A stretch of DNA of 64,000 bases from positions 128,702,941-128,766,940 of the forward strand of contig OW804096.1 of NCBI GenBank assembly GCA_942159475.1. Direction: 5' to 3'. This document shows positions 53,799 through 64,000 of this stretch, piece after piece. Below the pieces are notes generated by a model. That model had not been told where the DNA came from. It was given only the letters and a program-made list of their open reading frames with translations, and ran no database searches. Numbering within the stretch: the stretch's first letter is position 1; each line of letters opens with the position of its first letter. This DNA is from Sthenelais limicola. Its lineage: Eukaryota > Annelida > Polychaeta > Phyllodocida > Sigalionidae. A program made the position numbers and the translations under genes.

Positions 53799-55951
53799 TT
53801 AGGGCAGATCAACAACCACCTTAACATAGTTGACGGGGAAGAAACCGCTCACTCCATGCACTGTGCCTTCGAACCAGTTCTCGTCGATGCGTGATGTTAG
53901 CTGGATTATGTCGCCTTCCTTGAAGCCCAACTCTCCTTCGTTCTCTGGATCGAAATCGTAAAGGGCCTCGGCACAAGGTTGTTTGTTATTGGTCTGGTTC
54001 GCTCCACCTGGAAAGGGAAGCACATGGGTCAACATTTGAGTAACTTGGCAATGGTCTCATGTATGTATACGTATGTATGATACACACATGCTAATCAGAC
54101 AGCTGGATACTATTTTAACTAACGGAACTATTGGGTAACGCTAGGTATCCTCGATTGGAGGGGAAACTATCCGTAGACAATAATGTATTCCCTTGGTTTT
54201 CAAAGCGATTACGAATGGATTTTTGGAAATTGAAGACACCAACGTGTATCATCTTTCTTTATTTGGTGTATCTGTGTGGAATCTGGTATAATTCATGAGA
54301 ACGAAACACTTGAGGTAGTCACTATCATTAATTAAACACCTACAGTTAAGTTTCATATAAGAGTTCTGGTCCCCATCAAGGAGATCGTGGGAGGTGGGGA
54401 CATATTGTATATGTTCCTCTACAGAACAAATACAATATTATCTACAGATAAAAGACATGTCCTGGGACTAGGAATCAAAGCTGCCAGATGAGTGATAACT
54501 TTATTCCATCTCACCTTGCTGCGAGAAATTAGTTGGTGCTGGGGATAGGCTGTAACCAGTCGTGTCAGCCAAATCGAAGTTGTTTTCGAATGCTGGTGAT
54601 TTGTCAAAATTGGTGGAAGAAACTGCTCTCCTCGGAGCAAATTCTTTCCTTGGCCTGCTGGCCGCTTCAGAAACCCTGCAGAAAAACAAGTTCAATAGAA
54701 TAAGTAGTGAAAGCCTCAATTAATAGACCCAGGGCCAGAGTGGAGGTTGAGTTACAGTCTAATTGAGGCAACAAAGCTGGCCTAGATGCCATTTAAGAAG
54801 TCGACAAAAAGTCTACTTTCATCAGCTTTGTTGAATATCCCAGCCGAGGTGCATTTGAAAAAATACTTTTGATATAGATTATGACCACGGGATCAATTCT
54901 GTCACTTAATGTCATAGTGCCTATTTAATGTTTTTGAACATGGCTGGTTGAAACACAGCATTGAATCCATAAATAAACTGTCACTTTTTTCATGTTTAAA
55001 ATAATTATAAATATGAGCCAGTAGATTCATCTCTATTGATAACATTGTTTTAGCTTTTGTGATTGATGGTCAGATAGTGACTCTATTTTATATATAAAAA
55101 CTAATTTAGAAATATAACATCAACATAAGCATGAATACAACGTGAATGAAGACAAAACGGTAAACGCGCAATTAGAATACTATTTCCAGACCATATATCT
55201 TTTTGCGAATAGACGCTTGTGTTTATTTTAGCATTTTTCCTACGGCACCAGGTTCTTATGCGTAACCTTCATTGCATGATGGAAAAAGACAACTTAAGTT
55301 GTTGTGCATTCATCACATCGTCTGTTAGATCAACGAATAGTCTTTGGGACTTGCAGAATATAAACTTAGTTAAATACTGACATTGATACGATTCTTGTCC
55401 TATAAATAGCTAGCTGGTCACCATAAAATATCGGAACAGAAATACTTTTATTTTTGTAATCACCAGAAGAAGTTCCATCGAGATGGAAGGCTTATGATTT
55501 CCAATAGAGTGTTTTCCATAGCTCGGTGGATTTGTATGTCTTATTTTCAAACAGGAAGATTTTCTTAAGACATAAACGTATAGATTTATGAAAGGGGGAG
55601 GCACGTAAAGTTAAATGTTGCTCCTACCGTTGCTGGAGGGTTTCTGCCAATGATGCCAAAATGTCAGTAGCTTGCCGGTGATAATCCAACTGAGCCTCAA
55701 TGAACGACGATAGCTGCGAGATCTGCTCTACCTATAATGGCAAATCATGAGCAAAATGTACACTTCAATAAAATATTATATACATTTAAAAGATCCGATG
55801 GACGAGAGGAGACGGGTCAGGAAAAGCGAAGATTGGATTAATATAATTACGTCATTCTCGAGGAGGTTATACATGGCAGTTTCCGCTAGCTGTTTGCTTT
55901 CCTCGAATTTTTCTTCTGCCATGTGTATTTCCTCTTCTGTAACGTGTGATC
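53799..55951 (-). CDS. Endophilin A, last four coding exons (5' part beyond the window)
   Basis: N-BAR/SH3 protein that bends membrane and recruits dynamin and synaptojanin at endocytic necks. Minus-strand exons: 55851-55951 (GSHVTEEEI then [20 protein letters not shown], third BAR helix), 55628-55731 ([18 protein letters not shown], end of BAR), 54515-54675 (variable linker), 53799-54007 (SH3). Phases match at all three junctions. The SH3 has [19 protein letters not shown], the binding-groove W in DENWFEG, and SGFFPVNYV, then ends VDLP before the stop, as in the SH3GL family. The GSHV start of the BAR exon is an insect/invertebrate-type variant of the vertebrate KIPDEE region. The first ~190 residues must lie upstream across an intron of more than 8 kb (55952 to beyond 64000). 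Symbol left blank: the ortholog of vertebrate SH3GL1/2/3 and fly EndoA cannot be split. Confidence 0.93.
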
Positions 55952-56632
55952 CTGAACCAAGAGAAAATGGACATTAGAAAACAATGAACATCCACAGTTA
56001 CAAAGACGGTAGAGAAACATGAACTATTTCATGATACACAGAAATCTGCATCTGTTTTCTTGAGAGGACGAAGACCCTTTTTCTTATAACTATACAGTTA
56101 TAAAAGAAAACCTTTCAACATATCCCAAGCAGTGTATGCTAGAGGGTACCAATCCGGGATGGAAGGAATCTAAGTAGAGTAACTTATGCGCCTCGTCATA
56201 ATTCCCCAGAGACATCTATATACAAGTCATAAAGTGTCTTTGTCAGGAGCCTAAGGTTATCTAGTTTTAATCAGGCAAATATTCCCAGGGACTGCCGCTA
56301 TTTAGATTGCTAGTTGATTAATCAATGGACATTTGTACAGACATCCATTTTAATTTGCTGCCTAGTCACATCCCTCTAGAGAAGCAATTATCTAGGAGCT
56401 CAGGTGCATGCTTCTTTGCTCACTATACATATACATATATGTACACCAGGCAGCAATTTATGCTACATTCGAAATGTGTAAAAACGAGTGGTTTATCCTC
56501 TTACTCCAAAATCACATATACATGTATAAATATCATATGCTTTATAGACCATCTCGCGATTAAATCTTTTGCTAATATCTAGGCCTTTTATTTGCTACTG
56601 AGAGATAAATATATTTTTGATAGGAAACTTAC

Positions 56633-56635
56633 CTC
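56633..56635 (-). promoter_or_regulatory. Candidate 3-nt microexon or recursive splice site, site 1
   Basis: The minus strand reads a pyrimidine tract (CTTTTCCCTTTCATTTACC), then GACAG|GAG|GTAAGTTT: an acceptor, three bases and a consensus donor. It lies 0.7 kb upstream of the first endophilin exon in this window. Insertion of GAG between the phase-1 exons would add one Gly before GSHV without shifting frame, if the upstream exon ends in G. The same string, read as AG|GTAAGT, also fits a zero-length ratchet site. Confidence 0.4.
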
Positions 56636-59600
56636 CTGTCCAGGTAAATGAAAGGGAAAAGATGGACGTTTTATTAATCAATTACATAATGATACATACA
56701 TACACAGTGCAGCTATTAACTATTAGGTTGAAGGCGAGGATATAAAAATATATTCTTGAATATTTAAGTATAGAAAGGCACTGGAAAGCTACGAGCATGA
56801 TGGTATGATAAAAATTGCGCAGTTTTTTTTTATCGAAACAGCCAAGTTGTATGGAGACAGACAACCTATAGGAGGTAAACTCTTTCTTTTAACTGTAACG
56901 ATATAAACAACACGATACGTTGAATAATACAGAGGAATGCACTCAAACGCAGGTGTTGGCCTTTTCCCCTCGTCCCCTTAGTCCAATAAACAAGAGCCCC
57001 AGGCGACGGGATAGAAAAGGTGTGATGCATCATGATACAATAAATGATTCCAAATATATTTGAGATAAATTTGAAATGAATAATAGAAAATATAGAACAG
57101 AGTAATGTTCAATGGACAATTGATACGGGGAAAGACATTTTCTATAATTCAAAATAAAATTGGACGGTTGCTGAAAATAAAATTCTCTATGCTACTTACT
57201 CTATGACCCTAGCTGCAAGGTAGAGGTATAACATAAACTCGATACCAATATCGAAAAGAATTGGGATAGAAATTGAATTTACGTAACCATTAACCGCACA
57301 TAGAACCCTATAATCTGTGAAACAAAACTAATGTAAATAAGAAAAAAAAGTATAACAACCTGAAACCACTACCAATACAAGCAAATACAATACGATGACA
57401 ACATGGACATATTAATCGCGCAAGTCTGGTTTTGTATCATACACTAGTTGTTTTTCGTTTTTCGATGTATACATATAGATGTCCTCACGCTAACCTTCTC
57501 ACACAATACACGACTACAAGTTCAGACATTGAATCAGGGCCTGTATCAAGCAGCATCAAAATACCAGGAATGGGGCGTCTCAGTTGAGAGTTTAATAAAG
57601 ACGCACATCCCCAGAACATTGACCGCAGTTGATGGTCGACTACGTGTGGCGCGATAGCCGTAACAATAGAGCGCGCTTGGTGCCATGACATTCAATGCCT
57701 GTTTAATGCAATAGTCCCGGCCTTAGAATTAGAAAATAAAAAAACACGACTAGATTCCAGTAAACCAAATGACACCAGGCGCAATTTGGATAATCTGTAA
57801 TCAATCACTCAGACAGCTTAGACAGATAACGTGAAATATACATAAGGTCTTATTTGGAAACTAAAGGGTTCACTCAGGCATTTAATTTGTATTCCAGTAC
57901 ACCAGACAATAAGATAAGGAGCAAATTATACGTCGGTGGCTTCCTGATGTGTTCTAAGGTGATTGATTAGATGTTCCTAATCAGAGATTATTAGTTGCAC
58001 TTTGGGCTTTTCGACCATGAGTCTCTACCCGTGGCGTTCATCGAGCAGTTATTTCAAAACGTCTTTTAAATTTGCAGATACATATGTTTAATTACTCCTT
58101 CAGCTCCCCTTTTTACATATATTATCACGGTTAGAACTTGGCAATGTTCTAGATTAATACAAGGGATTGTGGGGAAAAAAGCAGCCAAGAAATGCATGTG
58201 GATCCACAATGACAATCTATATGACCAATGATTATAAAGCATCTGATCATTATAAATTCATTATTCATTACTTAGATGTCCAGGGGGACTGATGGCAAAG
58301 CAATTACATAATTACGCATCCTTTAATAAGAAAGAAGGCTTTTTCACTGCTAGATTTTACAGACAAATGTGACGATAAAGCAAATGTCATGACAAACACT
58401 TTTATAACATTTGCCTTTGGCGACTCAAAAGAGACCCAAAGCAAAAGCAGGTCATCGACCTCAAATGACCAGATATGAAAGATGCACTAACTGGGCACTC
58501 ATAGAAATGGGTATAGTCAATTTAATGATCGAGAGCAACAGCAACCTACATCCCTCCCTTAACGGTCACATTTGTACATTTATACTGAAGAACAGAAGCC
58601 ACGGGGTATATTAACTGCTTCTCCAGCAGTTTTTTAAAGACCATTTTTCTCATCTTCCCTCAAGAAGCATACCGCGTATTGATTAGTTATAGAGAGGGAA
58701 CTCCAGTTTGTTTGGGCATTATACACGCCAGTAAAAGCTATCGTAATAATAATCGAGGCAAGAGGCACTATCGCTTTACCAATGCTAGGCTAAGAGCAGT
58801 TAAAGGTCGCCATTTCCTAGCTATGGATAAGGGCTTGCCAAACTGCTGCAACGAGGCCAGAATTAATTCCACTCTCATTGACATTAGTCAACACAACTCC
58901 ATTGGAAGGTCAACAATACACAACTCTTTCATGACAGTTCCTCCCTTCACTCGATTGAGAGAAGCGCATTTCCCCTTTTGGAAATACAAGCCAAGCGGAC
59001 TCAAGAAAGGGACGGAGAGACTAATGCAGGAACTTCTGCTGACATATGAGAGCAGGGTTAAAATGATGCACTGAGGCCATCAAAGAGAATAATGTTATTA
59101 ATCAATGGTACAATGAGGATACTATGTATTGATCGTTGCGCCGAGGGTGAATAGACAGGGTAAAGCCATTTCCTGCACCAGTGTCAGATGCTAGAAGTAA
59201 GGCAAGGCTGGCCAGCCTCATGTCTCCTCTCTGTCAATGTTAGTTCTCCTACACAGCACCCACCCACCACTCCATAGTCTCCATTGCCATCCTCCCCCAA
59301 CACCACAGCCACAATCACCTCCTTCTCCTTCAACCACTAACGTCTACTGTCTCATGCTTCGGCTACCCGATCCCACTTTTGCAATGACCAATGTCCAACA
59401 GCGGGGATAACTGCCTGAGTAGGCCGGGTGCAAATGATATGGGACAAGCTAAAAAGAGGTGAACGGGGGCCATGGGACATATCAACGAGGGGAGAATCGG
59501 GAGGGCGTAAACGAAACTGTGTGAAAAGGACGCAGAGCATCGACAGGGGAAAACTAGACATTGATACCTTAATTAAAGAAAAGCCCATAAACAAAATATT

Positions 59601-59978
59601 ATCCAGTACGGTATTACCCGAAGATGTGTATGAAGAGGGGATTTCTATCAAGGGGATACTCACTATGTGGCTTATCGATAGAAGGAGACTAGGGGTGAAG
59701 TAAATGGGGCAGGAGCCCAGGACAAGGTAAATGGGGCGTGGCAGGAGAGACATGTTCAATGGAGTGGTGATGCATAGAGTGCAATGAGAAAGGACAGGGC
59801 CACTGCACAAATGACAAGAAGAAGGAAATACTCCAGGGCTTAAGGAGGCCTGAATATATGGACATATATGTATCATATAGACCCCCAGTAGTCACACTTA
59901 GATAAGTGAAAGATATGGCTTACTGGCAGGTATTTTAACTTTAAAAGAAAGTTTTATAAAGTGACAATATAGTCTTAA

Positions 59979-60087
59979 GGGCCCTAGTCCACCAAGCCGA
60001 TTCTCATGCGATTTTGCACCGCAGAGGATTCTTTTCCACTAAAGTCTGTGAGAATCGCATGAGAATCGGCTTAGTGGACAAGGCCCT
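59979..60087. mobile_element. 109-bp MITE with 35-bp TIRs and TTAA flanks
   Basis: The left arm begins GGGCCCTAGTCCACCAAGCC and runs to tcatgcgatt. The right arm is its inverted copy, ending gtggacaaggccct, with about three differences. TTAA precedes (59975-59978) and follows (60088-60091), the target signature of piggyBac-type elements. It is not coding. Confidence 0.8.
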
Positions 60088-62049
60088 TTAATTTTAGCTT
60101 ACAATTTCTGAATATCTTATGTTAGTAAAACACATAGGCACTTATAAGGTGATGTGGGACCAAACACCTGGGTAGAGAGTGAGATCAGGAAATGTATATA
60201 GTGGGGGACGATCATATAAAGCGAGGGTGGAGGAAGTATTTGTCAGGCGGAGATGTTTAGTGTGGTCACGTTGGGCTGATGAAAGGTTAAGCTTGACCTC
60301 CATGTCCACGTGCCCTGAGAGAAGGACCTCGGTCACATGCCCATAACACTGCGGGGTCTTAATATGAGCCCAGGGCTACTGGCTAAGTGATGTAGGTGGG
60401 AGTCGCTCCTACACAAATATTCCCCAGTTCTGATCGCTCTTATGTGCCCCGAGGACCTGCCACCACACTTACCATAAAAGCACGTGTTGTTTTTCCTCGG
60501 CGGCGGAAAACATTTATCTGTTTTGTCAAAGGCCACCAATCAACTGATTCGCCCTTTTCTTCTTTTCTGGATTTGTGTACTTTTGACCCTAATTTGCGTC
60601 AGTGGGTGTAATATGTTCTCCAGCTTTTCACAAATTTGGTCATGATCGAACTCCCACGCCTGAAATGTGTAATCAGGTACAGACATTGTCAGAGGAATAC
60701 ACCATGCTAGAATAGTGTATTCAGATGTATATATACACGATACACAAGAAGATGAAGAGTGTGTTTGTATGGTGGGGGCGGGGGGAGGGGGCGGGGAGTG
60801 AGATGTCGCTCCCACGCAATATCATCAAATGCGAGGTTTTAGCGCATGTGACGTCCCTCCCTCCTAACTGCCCCATGAAGGGCAATGGCCCTTCTAGTCA
60901 CCAATAACAACATAGGACAATCGTCAGTATCAGACGAGACATCTCGCCGGAGAAAAAATATACTACATCCATAGCCATCCTGACCGCATACAGCCGTGAC
61001 ATAAAATCGTTGTCTCTAGGCAGGCTGGGCCGGCTAACATAATAAATATGTACACTGGCGCGATTTCACGGCCAATAAGCTCTCATAGGAGACAGCATTA
61101 AGCCAAGTCATCTATTATTCCAATAGAAGGAGGAGAAGGATAAAGGAGAAATGACTGAAGATTTATAAATAAATCCAGTGATGGGCATTAGGATGCGAAC
61201 AATAATTAGAAGGACGAGGGCGAAAATAACATAGGCGCGGGTAGGAGTCCGTGTAGGAGTAGATACTGGTGATTGGAGTTATTTTTATTCAAAAGTATTC
61301 CGCGGGCGCTAGATTCTAGGTTTTCCCCAGGGATTGAACATCAATCTCAAGATCTGCGTGGGAGAGTCAGTGGATTGACTACAAAGCCAATGGCTCCTCC
61401 CAAGTTCTCTTTTTGTAATCTAGCCACCAAACATATAACTCCTTCCACTTCTTAGCCCCACCCGTCATTCCTCGGGGCAACAATAAGAGGGCATGGCGGT
61501 GGTGTCCAGCCCTCATAATACGATTCAGCAGGACGGTGATATAACCACGAGCCCCTCTATCTCCCTCTACTAATTTATTCTTTCCTAGCCACAGCTTTGT
61601 CTGCGCACCATGAATTATGAACGAATGAAAGATGGGCGCTATGTGTACATTACATTTCTGCTGTTTGCCCAACGTGGCTACACATCCGAGGAGAATTCAA
61701 TCTGAGCAGCGGGAGACTGACCCAGCAATGTACCCAGAGCAATTGGGATGACTATGTATAGCACGCCTTGACCTGCTCACATTCATACACGGGTGCAAGA
61801 GAAGGACATCCATATAAGTCAACTACGACTTAACGCCCTCTTTTATCTTCTGTTCGAATGAGCGCTTGGTCCGAGCAAGTAATACATTGAGGGCATATCT
61901 TACCCTAACAATATACCATACATACAAATATACATATTCACCGGGCGCAAAAGGCTACAGGCGCTCAACGATGTCTCTGTCACTTAACTGAGCCGCGGGA
62001 GAAGAAGACACGGGGATAAGAGTCTAAAAATCAATACTGATGATCGTGA

Positions 62050-62105
62050 CTAGGGAGGAGGAGGAGGCGGAGGGGGAGGAGGAGGAGGAGGAGGAGGTGG
62101 AGGGA
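62050..62105. repeat. (GGA)n-rich microsatellite
   Basis: Imperfect gaggag repeats with ggcgga and gggg interruptions. They account for the glutamate- and serine-rich chance frames on the two strands here. Confidence 0.9.
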
Positions 62106-63444
62106 GGCGCAGGAAGGCAATGCAGCTCTCGAGACAGAAAGTGGTGCGTCAGCACTGCGAGTAGTAGGTGGAGAAAGGGGAGGTGGAGGACGCCCAGGCT
62201 CTCTTCTCTATGCACCACTGCTGCCACAGTAGTAGTACTCGTTCTACTGGAGCCACTCGCTCTCATTGGCGCTGAGAACGACTCTTTCTCACTCCTCTCC
62301 CCCATCACTCAGGGCCTCCCGGCAGTCACACAACACTCCCCTCTCACACCACGGGCTAAAGCAAACAACAACTAATTCACACTCCTCATCATCCGCCCTG
62401 TCTAAACACAGGTGCTGACTTTTCATACAGATTATTATGATGAATATATATGATGATACTCCAAAATGCGAGGGGCAAAGTAGAAGAGGGAGCAAGGGCA
62501 AGTTTAGATTTAGTCCCAGACGGCTTCTAACATCAAAGCATTTTTTTGTGCGGACTTCAATATTCCAAATGTCTGCTGAAATCTTCAAAACAACTTGAGC
62601 ACAATTAGAGTATGCCGCAAGGGAAGATAAATGGGGATCTGGAACATGAAAAAAAACTGTAGCTAGACACGAGAAGTCACTACTACTTTACACCATCCTG
62701 GGAGTATGTTAATGCAGTATTCATTACACTGCTTGGGCAAGGGCTGTAACCATGGGAGCAAAGTCGGCGAACAATCACTTTAACCCTTGAGTGTAGCCGT
62801 TGCCCTTACAGGTTTAGTATCGGGCAGGGAGACCACCGCCTTTTCATCCCTCCAATAAGGGCAGCGTTATTTGGCACCAATCCAGAAGGAAGATATCTAA
62901 TTTTTAAGCAAAGATCTTCGCTGAGGGAAAGCCGATGTTCAATCAAAGATCACTGAAGATGGACATGGGTGGTGTTGTTTAAAAGTATCACAGAAGTCGC
63001 ATCTGGCTTCGCTCATTACTTGTAATTCTTTTTCTTGTATGATTATTCATTGATAGGGACAAAGAGACATTCGCCGAATAAGCAATTTCCTCGCAATTGT
63101 CCACGAGGTACTTGATTTCCTACAGAAAAGAAAGTATTTGTCTGCTAGCGTAATGTCCACCAGGACATGTGGCTGCGTCTTAGGCCAATACTTCACATTT
63201 TCAGGCATTTCCGTTCACCGAAGCTACACGACCACGTGAACCAATTGATGCGTTAAACAGTACAAATAAAGCAAGCTAATGTCTCCATTAGGTTTCTTTG
63301 TAAACGTGGGTGGACAGGATATACACACATACACATACACATATATGCGTTGAAATATATATAACGGTTGACACGGCATGCTAACAGTTAAATGATACTT
63401 AGTGTTGGGAAGACTTGGCAACTGCGTCAGGCTCATGAACTTAC

Positions 63445-63447
63445 CTC
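63445..63447 (-). promoter_or_regulatory. Candidate 3-nt microexon or recursive splice site, site 2
   Basis: The minus strand reads CTTGCTTTTTCTCTAACAG|GAG|GTAAGTTC: a strong polypyrimidine tract, acceptor, GAG and a consensus donor. The core ACAGGAGGTAAGTT is identical to site 1, 6.8 kb away in the same intron and orientation; the flanks are unrelated. Confidence 0.45.
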
Positions 63448-64000
63448 CTGTTAGAGAAAAAGCAAGATATTAAAAAATAGGTCTGTTTGAAAGTGGAGTG
63501 TATGAAAGGCAAGTAGGAGAAAATGGAACTTTCAGCTATGAATTCACATTTATGTTATTCAAAGTTCCTTAAGAAAAAGTGTGATAGGTAAAGTGCAATA
63601 TCACCGTTATATTTATTAAACTACTTGGCATGAAAAGTATAAGGTATGCGGGAAAAATATATTGAAATCTAAGCCTACACATATCACGGCCTTATTCAAT
63701 GCCTGTGGGCATTCTGGACGTAAAAATAATTCAATAAAAAAGTGTTATATATATAAACTTGGTCATACAATTCAAAGCTGCGATGGGATAAATGCAGTAC
63801 CGCGTACGCTGATTAATGGGACATGGTGGTACCTCTAAACAACCCAAGGTAGCAAGCAAGAAGCAGGAGAGAGACTAACTATTCCAGCGGCTTTACTTCA
63901 TCATTGCAGGTGATCCTCTAGCGAGGGCTAGGGAGTAAGTAGTAGTAGTAAAGAGACTGTATGAAGGAGAATGCACTGGGGAAAGAAAGCTGGCAAGATC

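Larger units (their letters stand above)
55952..64000 (-). other. Long endophilin A intron (5' end outside the window)
   Basis: No further BAR-domain exon was recognised on the minus strand. The intron holds the two GAG micro-splice sites, a 109-bp TIR element, a GGA-rich microsatellite (62050-62105) and AT-rich simple sequence. Plus-strand frames at 58679-59074, 59428-59703 and 62040-62375 lack domains and are not called. Confidence 0.6.

Noticed and set aside
58679..59876. Several plus and minus frames of 90-174 codons
   Set aside because: Examined for BAR-domain or transposon similarity; none seen, and they lie within the endophilin intron.
62024..62375. Serine-rich and glutamate-rich frames
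   Set aside because: By-products of the (GGA)n microsatellite.

Overview
The window is nuclear DNA of an intron-rich animal, most likely a marine invertebrate. An echinoderm or another non-vertebrate deuterostome would fit, but species cannot be fixed from the sequence. The case rests on spliced metazoan genes (a DEG/ENaC channel, GLMP, mitochondrial ribosomal protein L54, AFG2B/SPATA5L1, an invertebrate-type endophilin A) with GT-AG introns of 0.1 to more than 8 kb, in AT-rich DNA full of degraded transposons. No bacterial operon, CRISPR array, tRNA or rRNA was recognised.

Layout. 1-11 kb is repeat-rich: part of a terminal-inverted-repeat (TIR) element, non-LTR retrotransposon remnants, two LTR-like copies in opposite orientation, and several strong hairpins. 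11.1-18.9 kb on the minus strand holds nine phase-matched exons of a DEG/ENaC sodium-channel gene; the exon for its second membrane helix was not found. Intron 2 carries a 980-bp TIR element. Intron 3 carries a retroelement remnant (zinc-knuckle gag-like ORF plus a broken reverse-transcriptase piece) set among arrays of one short palindrome. 19-28.5 kb has no recognised gene but includes a non-autonomous Helitron (21.1-21.8 kb), a CT-rich tandem duplication and a 650-bp direct repeat pair.

28.6-33.7 kb on the plus strand is a complete seven-exon GLMP gene (lysosomal membrane glycoprotein) with a CLEAR/MiT-type E-box just upstream of its start codon. 37.0-38.5 kb is another TIR element. 39.9-42.5 kb on the minus strand is a complete two-exon MRPL54. 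42.9-43.8 kb is a foldback minisatellite. 44.4-48.5 kb on the plus strand is a complete eight-exon AFG2B AAA+ ATPase gene. 53.8-56.0 kb on the minus strand holds the last four coding exons of endophilin A; its upstream intron runs past the window end. Inside that intron are two near-identical acceptor-GAG-donor sites, candidate 3-nt microexons or recursive splice sites. A 109-bp TTAA-flanked inverted-repeat element lies at 60.0 kb.

The genes are unrelated housekeeping, lysosomal, ion-channel and membrane-traffic genes, not a pathway cluster. The items most worth follow-up are the endophilin micro-splice sites, the GLMP E-box, the palindrome-array retroelement and the DEG/ENaC gene without a visible second transmembrane exon. 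All exon borders were read by eye from splice consensus, frame and family similarity; no search or transcript was available.
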